Source: Bacillus suaedaesalsae (GTDB lineage: Bacteria; Bacillota; Bacilli; Bacillales; SA4). Taken from it: DNA of 64,000 bases. The position numbers and the translations under genes are program-made. The stretch spans positions 186,001 through 250,000 of the forward strand of contig NZ_JAFELM010000031.1 of assembly GCF_016890225.1 (NCBI RefSeq), read 5' to 3'. Within the stretch, counting starts at the first letter, position 1. Each line of letters opens with the position of its first letter. This document shows, piece by piece, positions 53,866 through 64,000 of the stretch. The notes below the pieces were generated by a model. It searched no databases, was not told the origin of the DNA, and was given only the letters and a program-made list of their open reading frames with translations.

Positions 53866-55218
53866 TTATTTCAGTTTATGCACGGCCTCCGTAAAAATGT
53901 CTCCTCTTACTTCAAATGTTTTATATTGGTCCCAACTAGCACACGCAGGTGATAGAAGAATCACATCATTTGGGTTTGAAAGATTATAGGCGACAGGTAC
54001 CGCTTTTTCCACATTATCGACATGTTCAATCGTTTTAATTCCTGCTTTTTGCGCAATGTTAATTAATTTTTCGGCTGTTTGCCCAAAAGTAACAAGAGCT
54101 TTCACATTATTCATGTAAGGCAGGAGATCATCAAAATCATTGCCTCTGTCTAAACCACCGGCTAATAAAACAATTGGCTTTGTAAATGCTGACAATGCTG
54201 CTGAGGTAGCCAATATATTTGTCGCTTTGGAATCGTTATAAAAATCCCTCTCGTTTTTTGTACCAATATATTGTAAGCGATGTTTTACACCTGTAAATGT
54301 ACGTAAAACATGAATGATTGAATGATTATCAACACCAATTAGCTTTGATACTGATACTGCTGCAAGAATATTTCCTAGATTGTGCTCTCCAGGTAAGGCG
54401 ATGTCTTTGATGTTAATAATCCCTTCACCTTTAAACTGTAGTACATTATCTACAATACACGCGCCATTTGGAATGGTCTGCTTTGTTGAAAAATACACCT
54501 TAGTTGCATTGCTGTGTTCTACAAATTGAGAAACTTCTTGATCATCTAGATTGGCAACAGCAAATTCATCTTCTGTTTGTGCTTTGAAAATATTAGCCTT
54601 TGCTTTACCATATTCTTCTTTTGTTCCATGATAATCAAGGTGCGCTTCGAATAGGTTAAGGAATACTGAAATAGCTGGCTTAAATTCTTCAATACCCATT
54701 AATTGAAAAGACGACAACTCCGTAACAATATAATTGTCATTTTTCGCTTCTTGGGCTACCTCACATGCAACAGTACCGATGTTACCAGCAATTAACGGAT
54801 TTTTCTTTCCTACCTTCAACATCTCATAAATCAATGTTGTTGTTGTAGTTTTACCATTCGATCCTGTAATACCAATAAAAGGCGCTTCTGATATTTGATA
54901 AGCTAATTCAACTTCTGTAAGAATTGGAATATGAAGTGTACTTGCCTTTTGTAATAGAGGGTTTGTATAAGGGATACCCGGATTTTTTATAATGGCAAAA
55001 AGTGATTCGTCTACGAGTGCTAATGGATGAGAGCCACAAACAACATTAATTCCTAATTCAACAAGCATTTGGGCAGTTTCATTTTCCTCTAAAGGCTTCA
55101 TGTCATTCACAATTACATTTGCCCCGAGCCCGTGAAGAAGCTTAGCCGCAGCAAATCCGCTCTTAGCTAAGCCTAATACTAAAACTTTTTTATTTTTATA
55201 GTTATTTATCGTTTTCAA
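53866..55218 (-). CDS. murD: UDP-N-acetylmuramoylalanine-D-glutamate ligase
   Basis: It adds D-Glu to UDP-MurNAc-L-Ala with ATP. N-terminal UDP-binding Rossmann fold ([19 protein letters not shown]), the ligase P-loop [13 protein letters not shown] (~113), and the C-terminal domain with FYNDSKATN and [22 protein letters not shown] at 55218 with GAGGTG upstream; it starts immediately after mraY. 450 residues. Confidence 0.97.
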   Translation of the reverse strand: MKTINNYKNKKVLVLGLAKSGFAAAKLLHGLGANVIVNDMKPLEENETAQMLVELGINVVCGSHPLALVDESLFAIIKNPGIPYTNPLLQKASTLHIPILTEVELAYQISEAPFIGITGSNGKTTTTTLIYEMLKVGKKNPLIAGNIGTVACEVAQEAKNDNYIVTELSSFQLMGIEEFKPAISVFLNLFEAHLDYHGTKEEYGKAKANIFKAQTEDEFAVANLDDQEVSQFVEHSNATKVYFSTKQTIPNGACIVDNVLQFKGEGIINIKDIALPGEHNLGNILAAVSVSKLIGVDNHSIIHVLRTFTGVKHRLQYIGTKNERDFYNDSKATNILATSAALSAFTKPIVLLAGGLDRGNDFDDLLPYMNNVKALVTFGQTAEKLINIAQKAGIKTIEHVDNVEKAVPVAYNLSNPNDVILLSPACASWDQYKTFEVRGDIFTEAVHKLK

Positions 55219-56193
55219 TTACATCCACACCTCAATATAGATTCCAATAACAGCAAACAGCAATCCTACTGTCCAGAACGTTACAACAACTCGCCATTCC
55301 GACCATCCAACTAATTCATAATGGTGGTGCAGTGGGCTCATTTTAAAGACTCTCTTACCGGTCGTTTTAAAAGAGATAACTTGAATAATAACAGATAACG
55401 TTTCTAAAACAAAAATACCACCAATGATCACAAGTAATATTTCTAACTTCAGCATGATGGCAATGGCTGCAATTGCTCCACCAAGTGCTAATGAACCCGT
55501 ATCTCCCATAAATACTTTAGCAGGATGTGCATTAAAGACTAAAAATCCTAATACTGCACCTACCACGGCTACTGAGAAAATGGCAACATCATATTGAGAT
55601 TGATTCCAAGCAAGGACAGCAAATGCACCAAAAGAAATGGCCGATGACCCTGCTAACAAACCATCTAATCCATCTGTTAAATTAACGGCATTTGAACCAC
55701 CTACAAGCATGAATAATAAGAATACAAAATAAAACCACCCTAAATCAAAGGACAATTCAGTACCGGGTACTCGAACTACTGTTGAAAAGTCATGCTGGAT
55801 AAAAATGATAAAGAATACAACCGCAATAATAATTTGACCGATTAGCTTTTGTTTTGAGGTTAAACCCAAGTTTCTCTTCATTACTACTTTTATAAAGTCA
55901 TCTAAGAATCCTAAAAGTCCATAACCAAGTGTTACAAACAACAATAAGAATACCTCTACAGAAACATCTGAAAATTTATTTATGATGACAAGTGTAGTCA
56001 CGGTAATAGAAAGTAAAATCATAATCCCGCCCATAGTTGGGGTACCAGTCTTCTTTTGGTGAGATTTGGGTCCTTCTTCTCGAATGCTTTGACCAAACTT
56101 TAATCGACGTAAAAAAGGAATAAAGAAAGGTGAAAGAACAACTGATATTAAAAATCCTAATATAATCGTATACAAAATCACTTGTTCTAACAT
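55219..56193 (-). CDS. mraY: Phospho-N-acetylmuramoyl-pentapeptide transferase
   Basis: This ten-helix membrane enzyme forms lipid I from UDP-MurNAc-pentapeptide and undecaprenyl phosphate. Catalytic GFLDDFIKV (~residue 95), [13 protein letters not shown] (~170), [17 protein letters not shown] (~225) and [14 protein letters not shown] near the C-terminus are all present. AGGAGGGG precedes the ATG at 56193. It overlaps the end of the MurF-like orphan by seven bases. Confidence 0.98.
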   Translation of the reverse strand: MLEQVILYTIILGFLISVVLSPFFIPFLRRLKFGQSIREEGPKSHQKKTGTPTMGGIMILLSITVTTLVIINKFSDVSVEVFLLLFVTLGYGLLGFLDDFIKVVMKRNLGLTSKQKLIGQIIIAVVFFIIFIQHDFSTVVRVPGTELSFDLGWFYFVFLLFMLVGGSNAVNLTDGLDGLLAGSSAISFGAFAVLAWNQSQYDVAIFSVAVVGAVLGFLVFNAHPAKVFMGDTGSLALGGAIAAIAIMLKLEILLVIIGGIFVLETLSVIIQVISFKTTGKRVFKMSPLHHHYELVGWSEWRVVVTFWTVGLLFAVIGIYIEVWM

Positions 56194-56672
56194 TGCTCTT
56201 CCCCTCCTTTCTCTTCTATCAAGAGATTTGGAATCTCTTTTTTCATGATAGTAGAAAGATTATACAATGTATCCTCTATCTCCTTACTATAAAATTCACT
56301 ATGTATACATGTTATGGGTAATAAGAATTTCGTATGCACAGTTTCGTTCCCTTTCATAGAATACGTTTCAATATAATAATTTACGACCTTCGTTAGAGCA
56401 TCACCATACGACTCTACAAAAAACACTGGAAAATGAGTAGGTAAATAGCCAGGTACTGGGTCGTTTTTTTTCCAAAGCGTTCCTACTGATCCATTATTAA
56501 GAGCTAATCCCAAATCCTTAACATTTTTTTCATGATCGAAGGACATTGGGATAAATAGGCTTTTTGGTAAGGCAGCATTAGGGTTTGTTGTTACTGTACT
56601 GAAGCTAATACTCTCTAATGCAATCCCCCGCTGCTCCTCAAAGATGTGTCTTACATCTTTTAGTGTTAACAT
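56187..56672 (-). CDS. Orphan MurF-like N-terminal domain protein
   Basis: 161 residues that I compare, cautiously, with the first domain of MurF (the D-Ala-D-Ala adding enzyme): [16 protein letters not shown] at the start, [13 protein letters not shown] resembling the DSR..LFIPL..E.DGH substrate-binding segment, [11 protein letters not shown], then [20 protein letters not shown]. There is no ATP-binding GTNGKT loop or C-terminal ligase domain, so no catalysis is expected. It is overlapped by both murE (seven bases) and mraY (seven bases), has its own GGAGAG, and is thus probably translated. It occupies the murE-murF-mraY position of ancestral clusters. No other homology recognised. Confidence 0.6.
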   Translation of the reverse strand: MLTLKDVRHIFEEQRGIALESISFSTVTTNPNAALPKSLFIPMSFDHEKNVKDLGLALNNGSVGTLWKKNDPVPGYLPTHFPVFFVESYGDALTKVVNYYIETYSMKGNETVHTKFLLPITCIHSEFYSKEIEDTLYNLSTIMKKEIPNLLIEEKGGEEQC

Positions 56673-58138
56673 TCTGTCAATCTCTCCTTTATTGCCCTTT
56701 TCGCAACTTCTCGATCATCAAAGTCAAAGACTTGATTTCCGATAATTTGGTATGTTTCATGACCTTTTCCAGCGATTAATACGATATCATCTTGATGTGC
56801 TACGCTTATTGCATATTGGATCGCTTCCGCGCGATCAACAATTGACGTATATTCTTTTCCGCTGACGCCTGCCTCCATATCTTTTAATATTTGAACAGGA
56901 TCTTCAGAACGCGGATTATCTGAAGTGAAAATAGCCTTATCTGCTAACGTAGCTGCAATATTTGCCATTATTGGTCTTTTCGTTTTGTCACGGTCACCAC
57001 CGCAACCAGCGATTACAATAACTGCTCCCTTTGCAAATTCCTTTAATGTTTTTATCGCATTTTCAAGGCTATCTGGTGTATGGGCATAATCGACAATCAC
57101 CGGAAACTCTTGACCTGCTTGCACAAGCTCGAATCTTCCTTGGACACCTTCAATTTCATTTAGTGTATCTAGAATCACTTCAACTGGAACTTTAGCCGCA
57201 ATACAAGTAGCGATAGCTGCAAGCATATTATAGACGTTAAATAAACCTAACAATTGGATTTGCGCGTCATATTCCTTCTTGAAAATTGAAAGCTTAAAGG
57301 AAGTTCCGTTATTCGTCATTTTAATACATGATGCCATAACATCACTAACATTTTTTATTCCGTATGAAATGACGTGAGCAGCAGTACTTCTTTTATATTC
57401 ATCTGATGCAGCGTCATCATGATTTAATATAGCAAATTTAGGTTTCTTCACATTAAACGTGTTTCCTAATTGAGCAAATAATAATCCTTTCGCTCTTTGA
57501 TATTCTTTCATTGTGCCATGATAGTCTAAGTGGTCTTGTGTAAGGTTCGTAAATACAGCTATATCATAATCGCATCCGTGAACTCTACCTAAATCAAGGG
57601 CATGTGATGATACTTCCATAATCGCTGTCTCAACTTGATGATCAAGCATGTTTGAAAAAGTCTTTTGCAAAGTTAGTGATTCTGGTGTCGTATTTTTCAC
57701 TTCAAACGTTTGTTCACCAATTTTTGTATGTATCGTTCCGATTAAACCTGTCTTCTTTCCTGCAGCATTCATGATCTTCTCGATCATATGTGTAGTTGAT
57801 GTTTTTCCGTTTGTACCAGTAATTCCTATTAACTGCATTTTATGTGTGGGTTGCCCATAAAATGCATCTGCTAGAATCGCCATTGCACGTTTCGTATCAT
57901 TTACGTAAGCGACAGGAACAGATGCTTCAACTGGAACCTCTGCAAGTATAGCAACTGCCCCGTTTTGTAAAGCTTGCGATACATAGTTATGTCCATCTAC
58001 GGTATATCCTTTTATACATATAAACAAGCTTCCTTGTTTTACTTCCCTAGAATCCATTTCAATAGAAGTGATGTGGGGATTTTCTATAAGATCATTGTTG
58101 TATGTAATTATATTTTTTAGTAATATATCGAGTTGCAT
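56666..58138 (-). CDS. murE: UDP-N-acetylmuramoyl-tripeptide synthetase (meso-DAP type)
   Basis: It adds the third stem residue. UDP-binding domain with [20 protein letters not shown] (~25-45), P-loop [14 protein letters not shown] (~107), and the C-terminal SDNPRSEDP motif, whose DNPR signature indicates meso-diaminopimelate as substrate. [13 protein letters not shown]-like [13 protein letters not shown] is present. ATG at 58138 after AAGGAGG gives 490 residues; an earlier open frame is within the spoVD gap and lacks a site. Confidence 0.97.
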   Translation of the reverse strand: MQLDILLKNIITYNNDLIENPHITSIEMDSREVKQGSLFICIKGYTVDGHNYVSQALQNGAVAILAEVPVEASVPVAYVNDTKRAMAILADAFYGQPTHKMQLIGITGTNGKTSTTHMIEKIMNAAGKKTGLIGTIHTKIGEQTFEVKNTTPESLTLQKTFSNMLDHQVETAIMEVSSHALDLGRVHGCDYDIAVFTNLTQDHLDYHGTMKEYQRAKGLLFAQLGNTFNVKKPKFAILNHDDAASDEYKRSTAAHVISYGIKNVSDVMASCIKMTNNGTSFKLSIFKKEYDAQIQLLGLFNVYNMLAAIATCIAAKVPVEVILDTLNEIEGVQGRFELVQAGQEFPVIVDYAHTPDSLENAIKTLKEFAKGAVIVIAGCGGDRDKTKRPIMANIAATLADKAIFTSDNPRSEDPVQILKDMEAGVSGKEYTSIVDRAEAIQYAISVAHQDDIVLIAGKGHETYQIIGNQVFDFDDREVAKRAIKERLTEC

Positions 58139-58214
58139 AAGAAATCCTCCTTGAGAAAAATAGTCCATCCTAATATATATTACATGATGTTTCACATAAA
58201 AAAAACCAAGGATT

Positions 58215-60161
58215 TTACTCCTCGGCAACTTTGTCTTTATTTTCGGCTGAATCTCCAAGGTACACACGTATAACTGATCCTTCTTCTATCTTGACCCCTG
58301 CTCTTGGAGCTTGTTGTATAACCGTATCTCCCTCACCTGTAATATCAAGTTTTAAATTATATAGTTGTTGTCTTAATTCATTTTTTGTCATCCCAAGTAC
58401 ATTTGGTACTTCAACTAAAATTGGGTCTGGGTATTTATATTTCTTTTCAATTTGACCTTTTCTTGGCTTTACCTCTAAAGCGCGCAAACTATCTTCCATA
58501 ATGTTCCCTACAATAGGCGCAGCAACAACTCCACCAAACTGAACGGTTCCTTTCGGATTATCAACGGCTACGTAAATAACAATTTCAGGATCATCTGCTG
58601 GAGCAAAACCGATAAAAGATACGATATGGTTATTTTCCATATATCTTCCATCTTTAACTTTTTGCGCTGTACCTGTTTTCCCCCCAACTCGATATCCCTC
58701 AATAAATGCACCGCCACCGGATCCTTGTGCAACAACGCTTTCAAGAGCATGTCTAACTTTCTTAGATGTTTCTTCTGAAATTACACGTTTTTTTAATTGA
58801 GGTTTATTTTCTTTCACAACTTTTCCTGTCTCTGGGTCAATAAATTCCTTTGCAATATAAGGGGTATATAAATACCCTCCGTTTATTGCTGCGGATACAG
58901 CTGTAACCTGCTGAATTGGAGTCACTGATACCCCTTGACCAAACGCTGTTGTTGCTTGTTCAACTGGTCCAACTCGATCTATATTGAATAGAATTCCTCT
59001 ACCTTCACCTTGAAGGTCAATTCCTGTTTTTTGGCCAAAACCGAAATCTTTAATGTATTTAAAAAGTCGTTCTTTTCCTAGTCTGTCACCTAACTCTACA
59101 AACCCTGGGTTACATGAATTTTGGACAACTTCTAAAAATGATTGATGGCCATGTCCACCACGTTTCCAGCAGTGAATGGTTGCCCCACCTACCTTGACAG
59201 AACCACTATCATTAAATTCATCTTTCTCTAAGTCTACCTCACCTTCTTCAAGTGCTGCAGCGAGAGTGATAATCTTAAATGTTGACCCCGGCTCGTACGT
59301 ACTCCACACAGGCAGGTTTCGGTTATATATTTCTTGTGGAACTTCTCTGAAATTAGCTGGATCAAAATTTGGGCGACTATCCATTCCCAAAATTTCACCT
59401 GTCTTCGGATTCATAGCTATTGCAATCATACCATCTGGATTGTATTTCGCTTCTGCAATATCTAATTCTCGGTTTATAATCGTTTGGACCTTTGAATCTA
59501 CTGTCAATTTAAGATCTAAGCCATCTTTAGGAGGCTCATAGTCTGCTGATAAATTCGGCATTGGTTGACCCTTTGCTGTTAAGTAGGGCTGAACACTACC
59601 TTTTTCTCCACTTAGTTGATCATCATAATAAGCCTCAAGCCCCATTAATCCTTGATTATCAATCCCTGCAAATCCAAGCACATGAGATAAATAACTTCCA
59701 TTCGGATAATGACGCTTGGAGTCTTCTGCAATATAAACCCCATTTATCCCAAGTGCTTGAATCTCTCTCGCTTTTTCATGAGTAATCTTCCGTCCCTCAT
59801 TCACTCTTACTAAGAAACTATTTTGTGTTAAGTATTGATACGCTTTATCCTCTGACATGTTTAAGGTCGCAGCCAACTTTTGCGCAGTCGACTTTGGATC
59901 CTTAACTTGTCTAGGCATAACAAATACAGTTGGCGCACTTATATTAGTCGCTAATGGCACTCCATTACGATCTAATATTTCACCCCGCTCTGGTTCAAAA
60001 GGGATATCACGACTCCACGAGTTTTTTGCTTTATCTGTTAGCCAGTCTCCTAACCAAAACTGAACAAACCCTAACCGAATATCAATTACTGTAAAAAGAA
60101 GTACTCCCACCGTTAATACAATGACTAATCTCCTTCTTACTGTCACGTTCGAAACACGCAT
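58215..60161 (-). CDS. spoVD: Sporulation-specific penicillin-binding protein SpoVD
   Basis: A class B transpeptidase that makes spore cortex with SpoVE. Membrane anchor (~10-30), dimerisation domain starting [16 protein letters not shown], and the transpeptidase domain with STFK ([18 protein letters not shown], ~295), SCN ([10 protein letters not shown], ~350) and KTGTAQ (~490). One PASTA domain closes the protein ([20 protein letters not shown]). ATG at 60161 with GGGAGG upstream gives 648 residues. The single PASTA domain, and spoVE nearby, distinguish it from PBP2B. Confidence 0.95.
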   Translation of the reverse strand: MRVSNVTVRRRLVIVLTVGVLLFTVIDIRLGFVQFWLGDWLTDKAKNSWSRDIPFEPERGEILDRNGVPLATNISAPTVFVMPRQVKDPKSTAQKLAATLNMSEDKAYQYLTQNSFLVRVNEGRKITHEKAREIQALGINGVYIAEDSKRHYPNGSYLSHVLGFAGIDNQGLMGLEAYYDDQLSGEKGSVQPYLTAKGQPMPNLSADYEPPKDGLDLKLTVDSKVQTIINRELDIAEAKYNPDGMIAIAMNPKTGEILGMDSRPNFDPANFREVPQEIYNRNLPVWSTYEPGSTFKIITLAAALEEGEVDLEKDEFNDSGSVKVGGATIHCWKRGGHGHQSFLEVVQNSCNPGFVELGDRLGKERLFKYIKDFGFGQKTGIDLQGEGRGILFNIDRVGPVEQATTAFGQGVSVTPIQQVTAVSAAINGGYLYTPYIAKEFIDPETGKVVKENKPQLKKRVISEETSKKVRHALESVVAQGSGGGAFIEGYRVGGKTGTAQKVKDGRYMENNHIVSFIGFAPADDPEIVIYVAVDNPKGTVQFGGVVAAPIVGNIMEDSLRALEVKPRKGQIEKKYKYPDPILVEVPNVLGMTKNELRQQLYNLKLDITGEGDTVIQQAPRAGVKIEEGSVIRVYLGDSAENKDKVAEE

Positions 60162-60399
60162 ATTCCAAGATCCTCCCTTTATAGAGAAGTACAAAATAGT
60201 TATTTTCATTCTATTTGTACAATCATTCTAGGCTCGTTTCATCATATGCTTGTACCTAGTGGAATAGAACAGGACATGGACAGGTTGAAAATGATTTTGA
60301 ATTAGATTTACGGAGTCAGTACATAGGCTTATTTTTTGTGGAATGAAGATTAGTATTCTACTTTTTTGATTTGTGCACGAACTTGTATTTTAAACGTAA

Positions 60400-60428
60400 A
60401 AAGAGCCCCTTAATCAAGAGGCTCTTCC
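60400..60428 (-). terminator. Terminator of pbpB that includes its stop codon
   Basis: AAGAGCC (60401-60407) pairs with GGCTCTT (60420-60426); the TAA stop (60410-60412) lies within the hairpin, and T5 follows on the minus strand. The 250 bases to spoVD thus start a new transcription unit, expected to be SigE-controlled; I could not fix a promoter. Confidence 0.8.
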
Positions 60429-62647
60429 GTATTACTATCACTATCAGCTTGTTCCACTATCTCTTCTTCTGGAGAATTTGGAACAGCAAGTTCTATGACT
60501 AGCTGATCACCATCTTTCAATGATGAATTCGCTGCGATATTTTGTTTCTTAACATAACCATGTCCAACGGTATTGACGTTTAACCCAAACAAGTCACTTA
60601 ACTTCATTACATCGCGCAATGACCATGTCGTTATATCAGGCATGGCATGTTTTCCGTCTGTTCGAAGCAATACTCGCTCTCCTGATAACACTTGAGCATT
60701 CGCATATGGGGCTTGGTCAACGATCTTTGTCCCATCGCCGATCACAATGACGTTCGCACCTTTCTGAGTTAACTCTTCTGTGACAGTGGCAACATTCCTA
60801 CCTTCATAGGAATCAAGTTTAAACCCTACTTGTTTCTTCTTTTGCACCTGCTTTACTTCTTCATCAGAAATGGTTGGTTTAATGTTTAAATATTGTAAGC
60901 TGTTTTTAACTACACTGTTAAAGATTGCAGAGACTGGTTGGGAGCCGGATTCATGTAAAGTAAGTTTAGGTCTTGTAACAGAAATATAGACGATTAGCTC
61001 AGGATTGTCTTTAGGCGCCATTCCTAAAAAAGAAAATACGTTTTCCCCATGACCATTTAACCAGCCACCCTTACCGTCAGGAATTTGAGCAGTACCAGTT
61101 TTTCCTGCGATTTTATAACCTTCAATACGGTAAGGCTTTCCTGTTCCTTTCTCTGAAGAAACTACCGTTTCAAGTATATCCATTACTTGTTTAGCAGTTT
61201 GTTCTGATATCGGAGTACCTACAACAGTCGGCTTTCGATTTTCTATAAGTTCTTTAGTTGTTGGATCTTCAATTTTATCTACAATAAATGGTTTCATCAT
61301 TTTGCCACCATTTGCAATGGCAGTAGCTGCTTGAATTTGTTGGATTGGTGTAACCGTAGAACCTTGACCAAATGAAGTTGTTACCTTCTCAATCGGCCAA
61401 TTATATAAAATATGGCCACTAGCTTCACCAGTTAAATCAATTTCTGTAGGTTGGCCAAATCCAAATGCTTGTAAATAGTTTAATAGACGGTCATCACCAT
61501 TCATTTTTTCCATAACAAGCTTTGCCATTGCAACGTTTGATGAACGTTGAAAACCTTCTAAGTAAGAAATCGTTCCCCATCCACCTCGGAAATGATCTCT
61601 AATCGTTCGATCTAGAACTCGATATGAACCTGATTTATACGTTTCATTTGGATTGAAAACTCCTTCTTCTATTGCTGTTGCAAGTGTGAAGATTTTCATC
61701 GTCGAGCCTGGTTCATATTGCAATCCAATCGCATCATTTAGCATATATGCCCCAGAAGGAATATCATTGGGATTATAGGTCGGTCTTGAGCTCATCGCTA
61801 GAATTGCACCTGTCTTAGGGTCAGCAACTATTCCAACAATGTTCTCAGGCTCATATTCTTTCATTACTTTAGACATTGAATCTTCTAAAAATGCTTGAAT
61901 CTTTTGATCTATCGTTAAGTAAACATTCGCACCATTTTTAGGTTGTATTACTTCATCCTCTTGGAATAGCAATGAAATTCCATTACGGTCACTCTTTTTA
62001 GTGATTTGTCCATTTTCTTCAACTAAGTATTTATCAAGTGTTTTCTCTAAACCTTGCAATCCCTTCACTTTGCCATCTTCGCCTTTTCTAGCAAAACCGA
62101 TGACATGTGTGGCGAACATTCCGTTTGGATAATAGCGAATCGTTTCTTCTTTAAACGTTATGCCAGGTAATTTAAGTTCACTTATTTCTTGCATTTTTTG
62201 ATAACTTAACCCTCGACCTTTTGAACCCAATTCAATTTGGTATCTATCTTCTTCAATTCTTTTTACAAATAATTGATATAAGTCTTCATACTCCATCCCC
62301 AAAATTGGCGCAAGCTTTTCTGCTGTCTGTTCAGGGTCAACAACATGACGTGGCTTGTCCTTTGGGCTATCCTTTGATGCCTTCGGACTTAGGATTGCTT
62401 CAATTGTATAGGCTGGAGTATCCTTCGCAATTGGAATTCCATTTCGATCAAGAATATTTCCTCGGTCAGCGTCGACCGTTTGGGTTCTTGAATACTTCTC
62501 CTCTGCCATGACAGGAAGTTCTTTTCCTTCGACTGTACCTGTTACTTGTATATATAGAAACCTAGCCATAAAAAGAAAAAAGAGCCCGGCAAATAGAATT
62601 GTAAATGCTGCTGCTCCTTTGTTTATGTTCGTGCTTTTCGTTTTCAT
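60410..62647 (-). CDS. pbpB: Penicillin-binding protein 2B (division transpeptidase)
   Basis: The essential septal class B transpeptidase. Anchor helix AAFTILFAGLFFLFMARFL, then ADRGNILDRNGIPIAKD, transpeptidase motifs STMK (GSTMKIFTLATAIEEG, ~310), SSN (FQRSSNVAMAKL) and KTGTAQ (IAGKTGTAQIPDG, ~520). Two PASTA-like repeats follow: SYEGRNVATVTEELTQKGAN and MPDITTWSLRDVMKLSDLFG. 745 residues, slightly longer than B. subtilis PBP2B, with an acidic tail. ATG at 62647 is preferred over a GTG five codons earlier, though the ribosome binding site is weak. Confidence 0.95.
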   Translation of the reverse strand: MKTKSTNINKGAAAFTILFAGLFFLFMARFLYIQVTGTVEGKELPVMAEEKYSRTQTVDADRGNILDRNGIPIAKDTPAYTIEAILSPKASKDSPKDKPRHVVDPEQTAEKLAPILGMEYEDLYQLFVKRIEEDRYQIELGSKGRGLSYQKMQEISELKLPGITFKEETIRYYPNGMFATHVIGFARKGEDGKVKGLQGLEKTLDKYLVEENGQITKKSDRNGISLLFQEDEVIQPKNGANVYLTIDQKIQAFLEDSMSKVMKEYEPENIVGIVADPKTGAILAMSSRPTYNPNDIPSGAYMLNDAIGLQYEPGSTMKIFTLATAIEEGVFNPNETYKSGSYRVLDRTIRDHFRGGWGTISYLEGFQRSSNVAMAKLVMEKMNGDDRLLNYLQAFGFGQPTEIDLTGEASGHILYNWPIEKVTTSFGQGSTVTPIQQIQAATAIANGGKMMKPFIVDKIEDPTTKELIENRKPTVVGTPISEQTAKQVMDILETVVSSEKGTGKPYRIEGYKIAGKTGTAQIPDGKGGWLNGHGENVFSFLGMAPKDNPELIVYISVTRPKLTLHESGSQPVSAIFNSVVKNSLQYLNIKPTISDEEVKQVQKKKQVGFKLDSYEGRNVATVTEELTQKGANVIVIGDGTKIVDQAPYANAQVLSGERVLLRTDGKHAMPDITTWSLRDVMKLSDLFGLNVNTVGHGYVKKQNIAANSSLKDGDQLVIELAVPNSPEEEIVEQADSDSNTEEPLD

Positions 62648-62670
62648 TATTACCACGCTCACACTTTGTA

Positions 62671-63030
62671 TTAGTCTTGGACTACTTTCACATTGTTTTC
62701 GTTTAACATTAACCCAAGTTCATGAGCCTTTGCCCAGATACGTTCGTATGTACTAAGCTCCATAATCTGATGATTTAGATCGGCATTTACCTTCGCTTGT
62801 GTTGAAATTGATGCTTCTAGTCCACTGATGTCTTTGTTCACAGAGTATATTTTAGCACTATTTGATACCATCACGATACCACCAATTACAACCATTAATG
62901 AGAATAGAAGGTATAGAATTTTCTCACCAAATGTAATCTGTAGTTTTTTCTTAGTTACACTTTGAATCTGTTTTTCTTGCTCTAGTTCGATTTTACGTCT
63001 TTGCTGAATTTGATAAGCTAAATTACTCAA
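62671..63030 (-). CDS. ftsL: Cell division protein FtsL
   Basis: 119 residues: basic cytoplasmic tail (IQQRRKIELEQEKQ), one membrane helix (ILYLLFSLMVVIGGIVMVSN, ~35-55) and an extracellular leucine-zipper coil (SGLEASISTQAKVNADLNHQ, ~70-90). It ends LGLMLNENNVKVVQD. Partner of DivIC and DivIB. TTG at 63030 has AGGAGG eight bases upstream. Position between rsmH and pbpB is conserved. Confidence 0.95.
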   Translation of the reverse strand: MSNLAYQIQQRRKIELEQEKQIQSVTKKKLQITFGEKILYLLFSLMVVIGGIVMVSNSAKIYSVNKDISGLEASISTQAKVNADLNHQIMELSTYERIWAKAHELGLMLNENNVKVVQD

Positions 63031-63048
63031 ACTCCATGCCTCCTTTGT

Positions 63049-63984
63049 TTATTTTACTTTCTCAGCGATTCTGAGTTTAGCTGAACGTGCACGATTATTT
63101 TCTTCTAACTCTTCTTCAGAAGGAATGATTGGTTTTCTATTTACTAATTTAAGAGCAGGTTTGTATTCTTCCGGAATCACAGGTAATCCATGTGGTAAGT
63201 TTGGACCTGTTGATTGCTCTTTAAATATCGTTTTACAAATGCGGTCTTCTAGTGAATGGAAGGTGATAACACTGATTCTTCCTCCAACAGGAATTAAATC
63301 AATAGCATCTAACAACGCATCTTCAAATACTTGTAATTCGTCGTTTACGGCAATTCGAATCGCTTGGAATACTCGCTTTGCAGGATGTCCTCCAGTTCTT
63401 CTTGCAGGTGCCGGAATACCTTCCTTAATAATTTCTACAAGCTCCCCAGTTGTTTCAATTGCTTTTTTCTCGCGGTACGCTTCAATTTTTCTTGCAATCT
63501 GTTTTGAAAACTTCTCTTCTCCATAATGGAAAAAAATTCGTACAAGCTTTTCATATGGCCAATTGTTCACAACATCATAAGCCGAGAGACTTGATTGCTG
63601 GTCCATTCTCATATCAAGCGGAGCATCGTTGTGGTAGCTAAATCCACGCTCTGGAATGTCAAGTTGGGGTGAAGATACACCTAAGTCAAATAAAATCCCA
63701 TCAACCTTATGTATATCCAGTTCTGCAAGACGTTCCTTTAAGTATCTAAAATTACTTTTAATTAATACCACTTGATCCTGATAGCTTTTTAATTTTTCTT
63801 TCGCTGTTTCAATCGCTAAGCTATCTTGATCAAATGCGAAAAGCTTTCCGCCTTTCGTAAGTCTAGATACAATTTCATAGCTGTGCCCTGCGCCACCTAG
63901 TGTACAGTCAACATAGTATCCGTCTGGTTTTATGTTAAGTCCTTCTACAGCTTCATTTAGTAATACCGTTTTATGTTTAAACAT
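63049..63984 (-). CDS. rsmH: 16S rRNA (cytosine-1402-N4) methyltransferase RsmH
   Basis: It methylates N4 of C1402 in 16S r[17 protein letters not shown] (~27) binds [20 protein letters not shown] (~92) and [15 protein letters not shown] (~235) are family signatures, with [16 protein letters not shown] between. 311 residues. GAGGTG precedes the ATG at 63984. It opens the division cluster; mraZ would be expected just beyond the window. Confidence 0.98.
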   Translation of the reverse strand: MFKHKTVLLNEAVEGLNIKPDGYYVDCTLGGAGHSYEIVSRLTKGGKLFAFDQDSLAIETAKEKLKSYQDQVVLIKSNFRYLKERLAELDIHKVDGILFDLGVSSPQLDIPERGFSYHNDAPLDMRMDQQSSLSAYDVVNNWPYEKLVRIFFHYGEEKFSKQIARKIEAYREKKAIETTGELVEIIKEGIPAPARRTGGHPAKRVFQAIRIAVNDELQVFEDALLDAIDLIPVGGRISVITFHSLEDRICKTIFKEQSTGPNLPHGLPVIPEEYKPALKLVNRKPIIPSEEELEENNRARSAKLRIAEKVK

Positions 63985-64000
63985 CGGAGCACCTCACAAG

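Noticed and set aside
60162-60399. Possible SigE promoter before spoVD (GCATATG and nearby TAGAATG/TGTACAAAT)
   Set aside because: Expected from known biology, but no pair of boxes had convincing sequence and spacing.

Overview
The window is a stretch of chromosome from a low-GC, endospore-forming Bacillaceae bacterium. The evidence is dense, co-oriented gene order close to Bacillus subtilis (rsmH to ftsZ division and cell-wall cluster, spoIIGA-sigE-sigG, the ylm/divIVA block, ileS, the pyr operon, and gmk-rpoZ-coaBC-priA-def-fmt-rsmB-rlmN-prpC), AGGAGG-type ribosome binding sites, frequent TTG and GTG starts, a T-box leader, PyrR attenuators and sporulation genes. No rRNA, tRNA, CRISPR array, transposase or prophage gene was seen. 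Nearly all genes lie on the minus strand, so gene order is best read from base 64000 down to 1.

Layout in that direction: (1) 63984-45915, division and murein cluster: rsmH, ftsL, pbpB, spoVD, murE, an orphan MurF-N-terminal-like gene, mraY, murD, spoVE, [no murG; an intergenic repeat instead], murB, divIB, ylxW, ylxX, sbp, ftsA, ftsZ. (2) 45547-42860, sporulation sigma block: spoIIGA (protease), sigE (its pro-sigma substrate), sigG, with recognisable Spo0A-type and SigF/SigG-type promoters. (3) 42734-35191: ylmC, ylmD, ylmE, sepF, ylmG, ylmH, divIVA, then ileS with an isoleucine T-box. (4) 34910-32843: ylyA, lspA, rluD. (5) 32846-20884: the complete UMP operon pyrR-pyrP-pyrB-pyrC-pyrAA-pyrAB-pyrK-pyrD-pyrF-pyrE, with a near-consensus SigmaA promoter, three PyrR attenuators and a strong terminator. 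(6) 20839-18226, accessory slot: a frameshifted zinc-ribbon membrane protein, an acetyltransferase, a 46-residue membrane peptide, a Cys-rich unknown, an RNase H-like protein and a small two-helix membrane protein. (7) 18162-10694: rqcH (plus strand), Ca2+ P-type ATPase yloB, a 5'-truncated lipoprotein-like remnant, flavohaemoglobin hmp and a Crp/Fnr regulator (plus strand). (8) 10477-1: yloC, remA, gmk, rpoZ, coaBC, priA, def, fmt, rsmB, rlmN, and prpC running off the edge.

Most of the window is conserved housekeeping. I did not find a convincing undescribed multi-gene system. The points most worth a second look are: the Crp/Fnr-hmp module, with palindromic TGAT-N4-ATCA sites upstream of both genes; the orphan MurF-like N-terminal domain sitting exactly where ancestral clusters carry murF; the missing murG with a repeat and terminators in its place; the small accessory genes between pyrE and rqcH; and several families of dispersed intergenic repeats. 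Start codons were reassigned where the Shine-Dalgarno position clearly favoured an internal start. All functional names rest on recognising family motifs and gene order by eye, not on searches.
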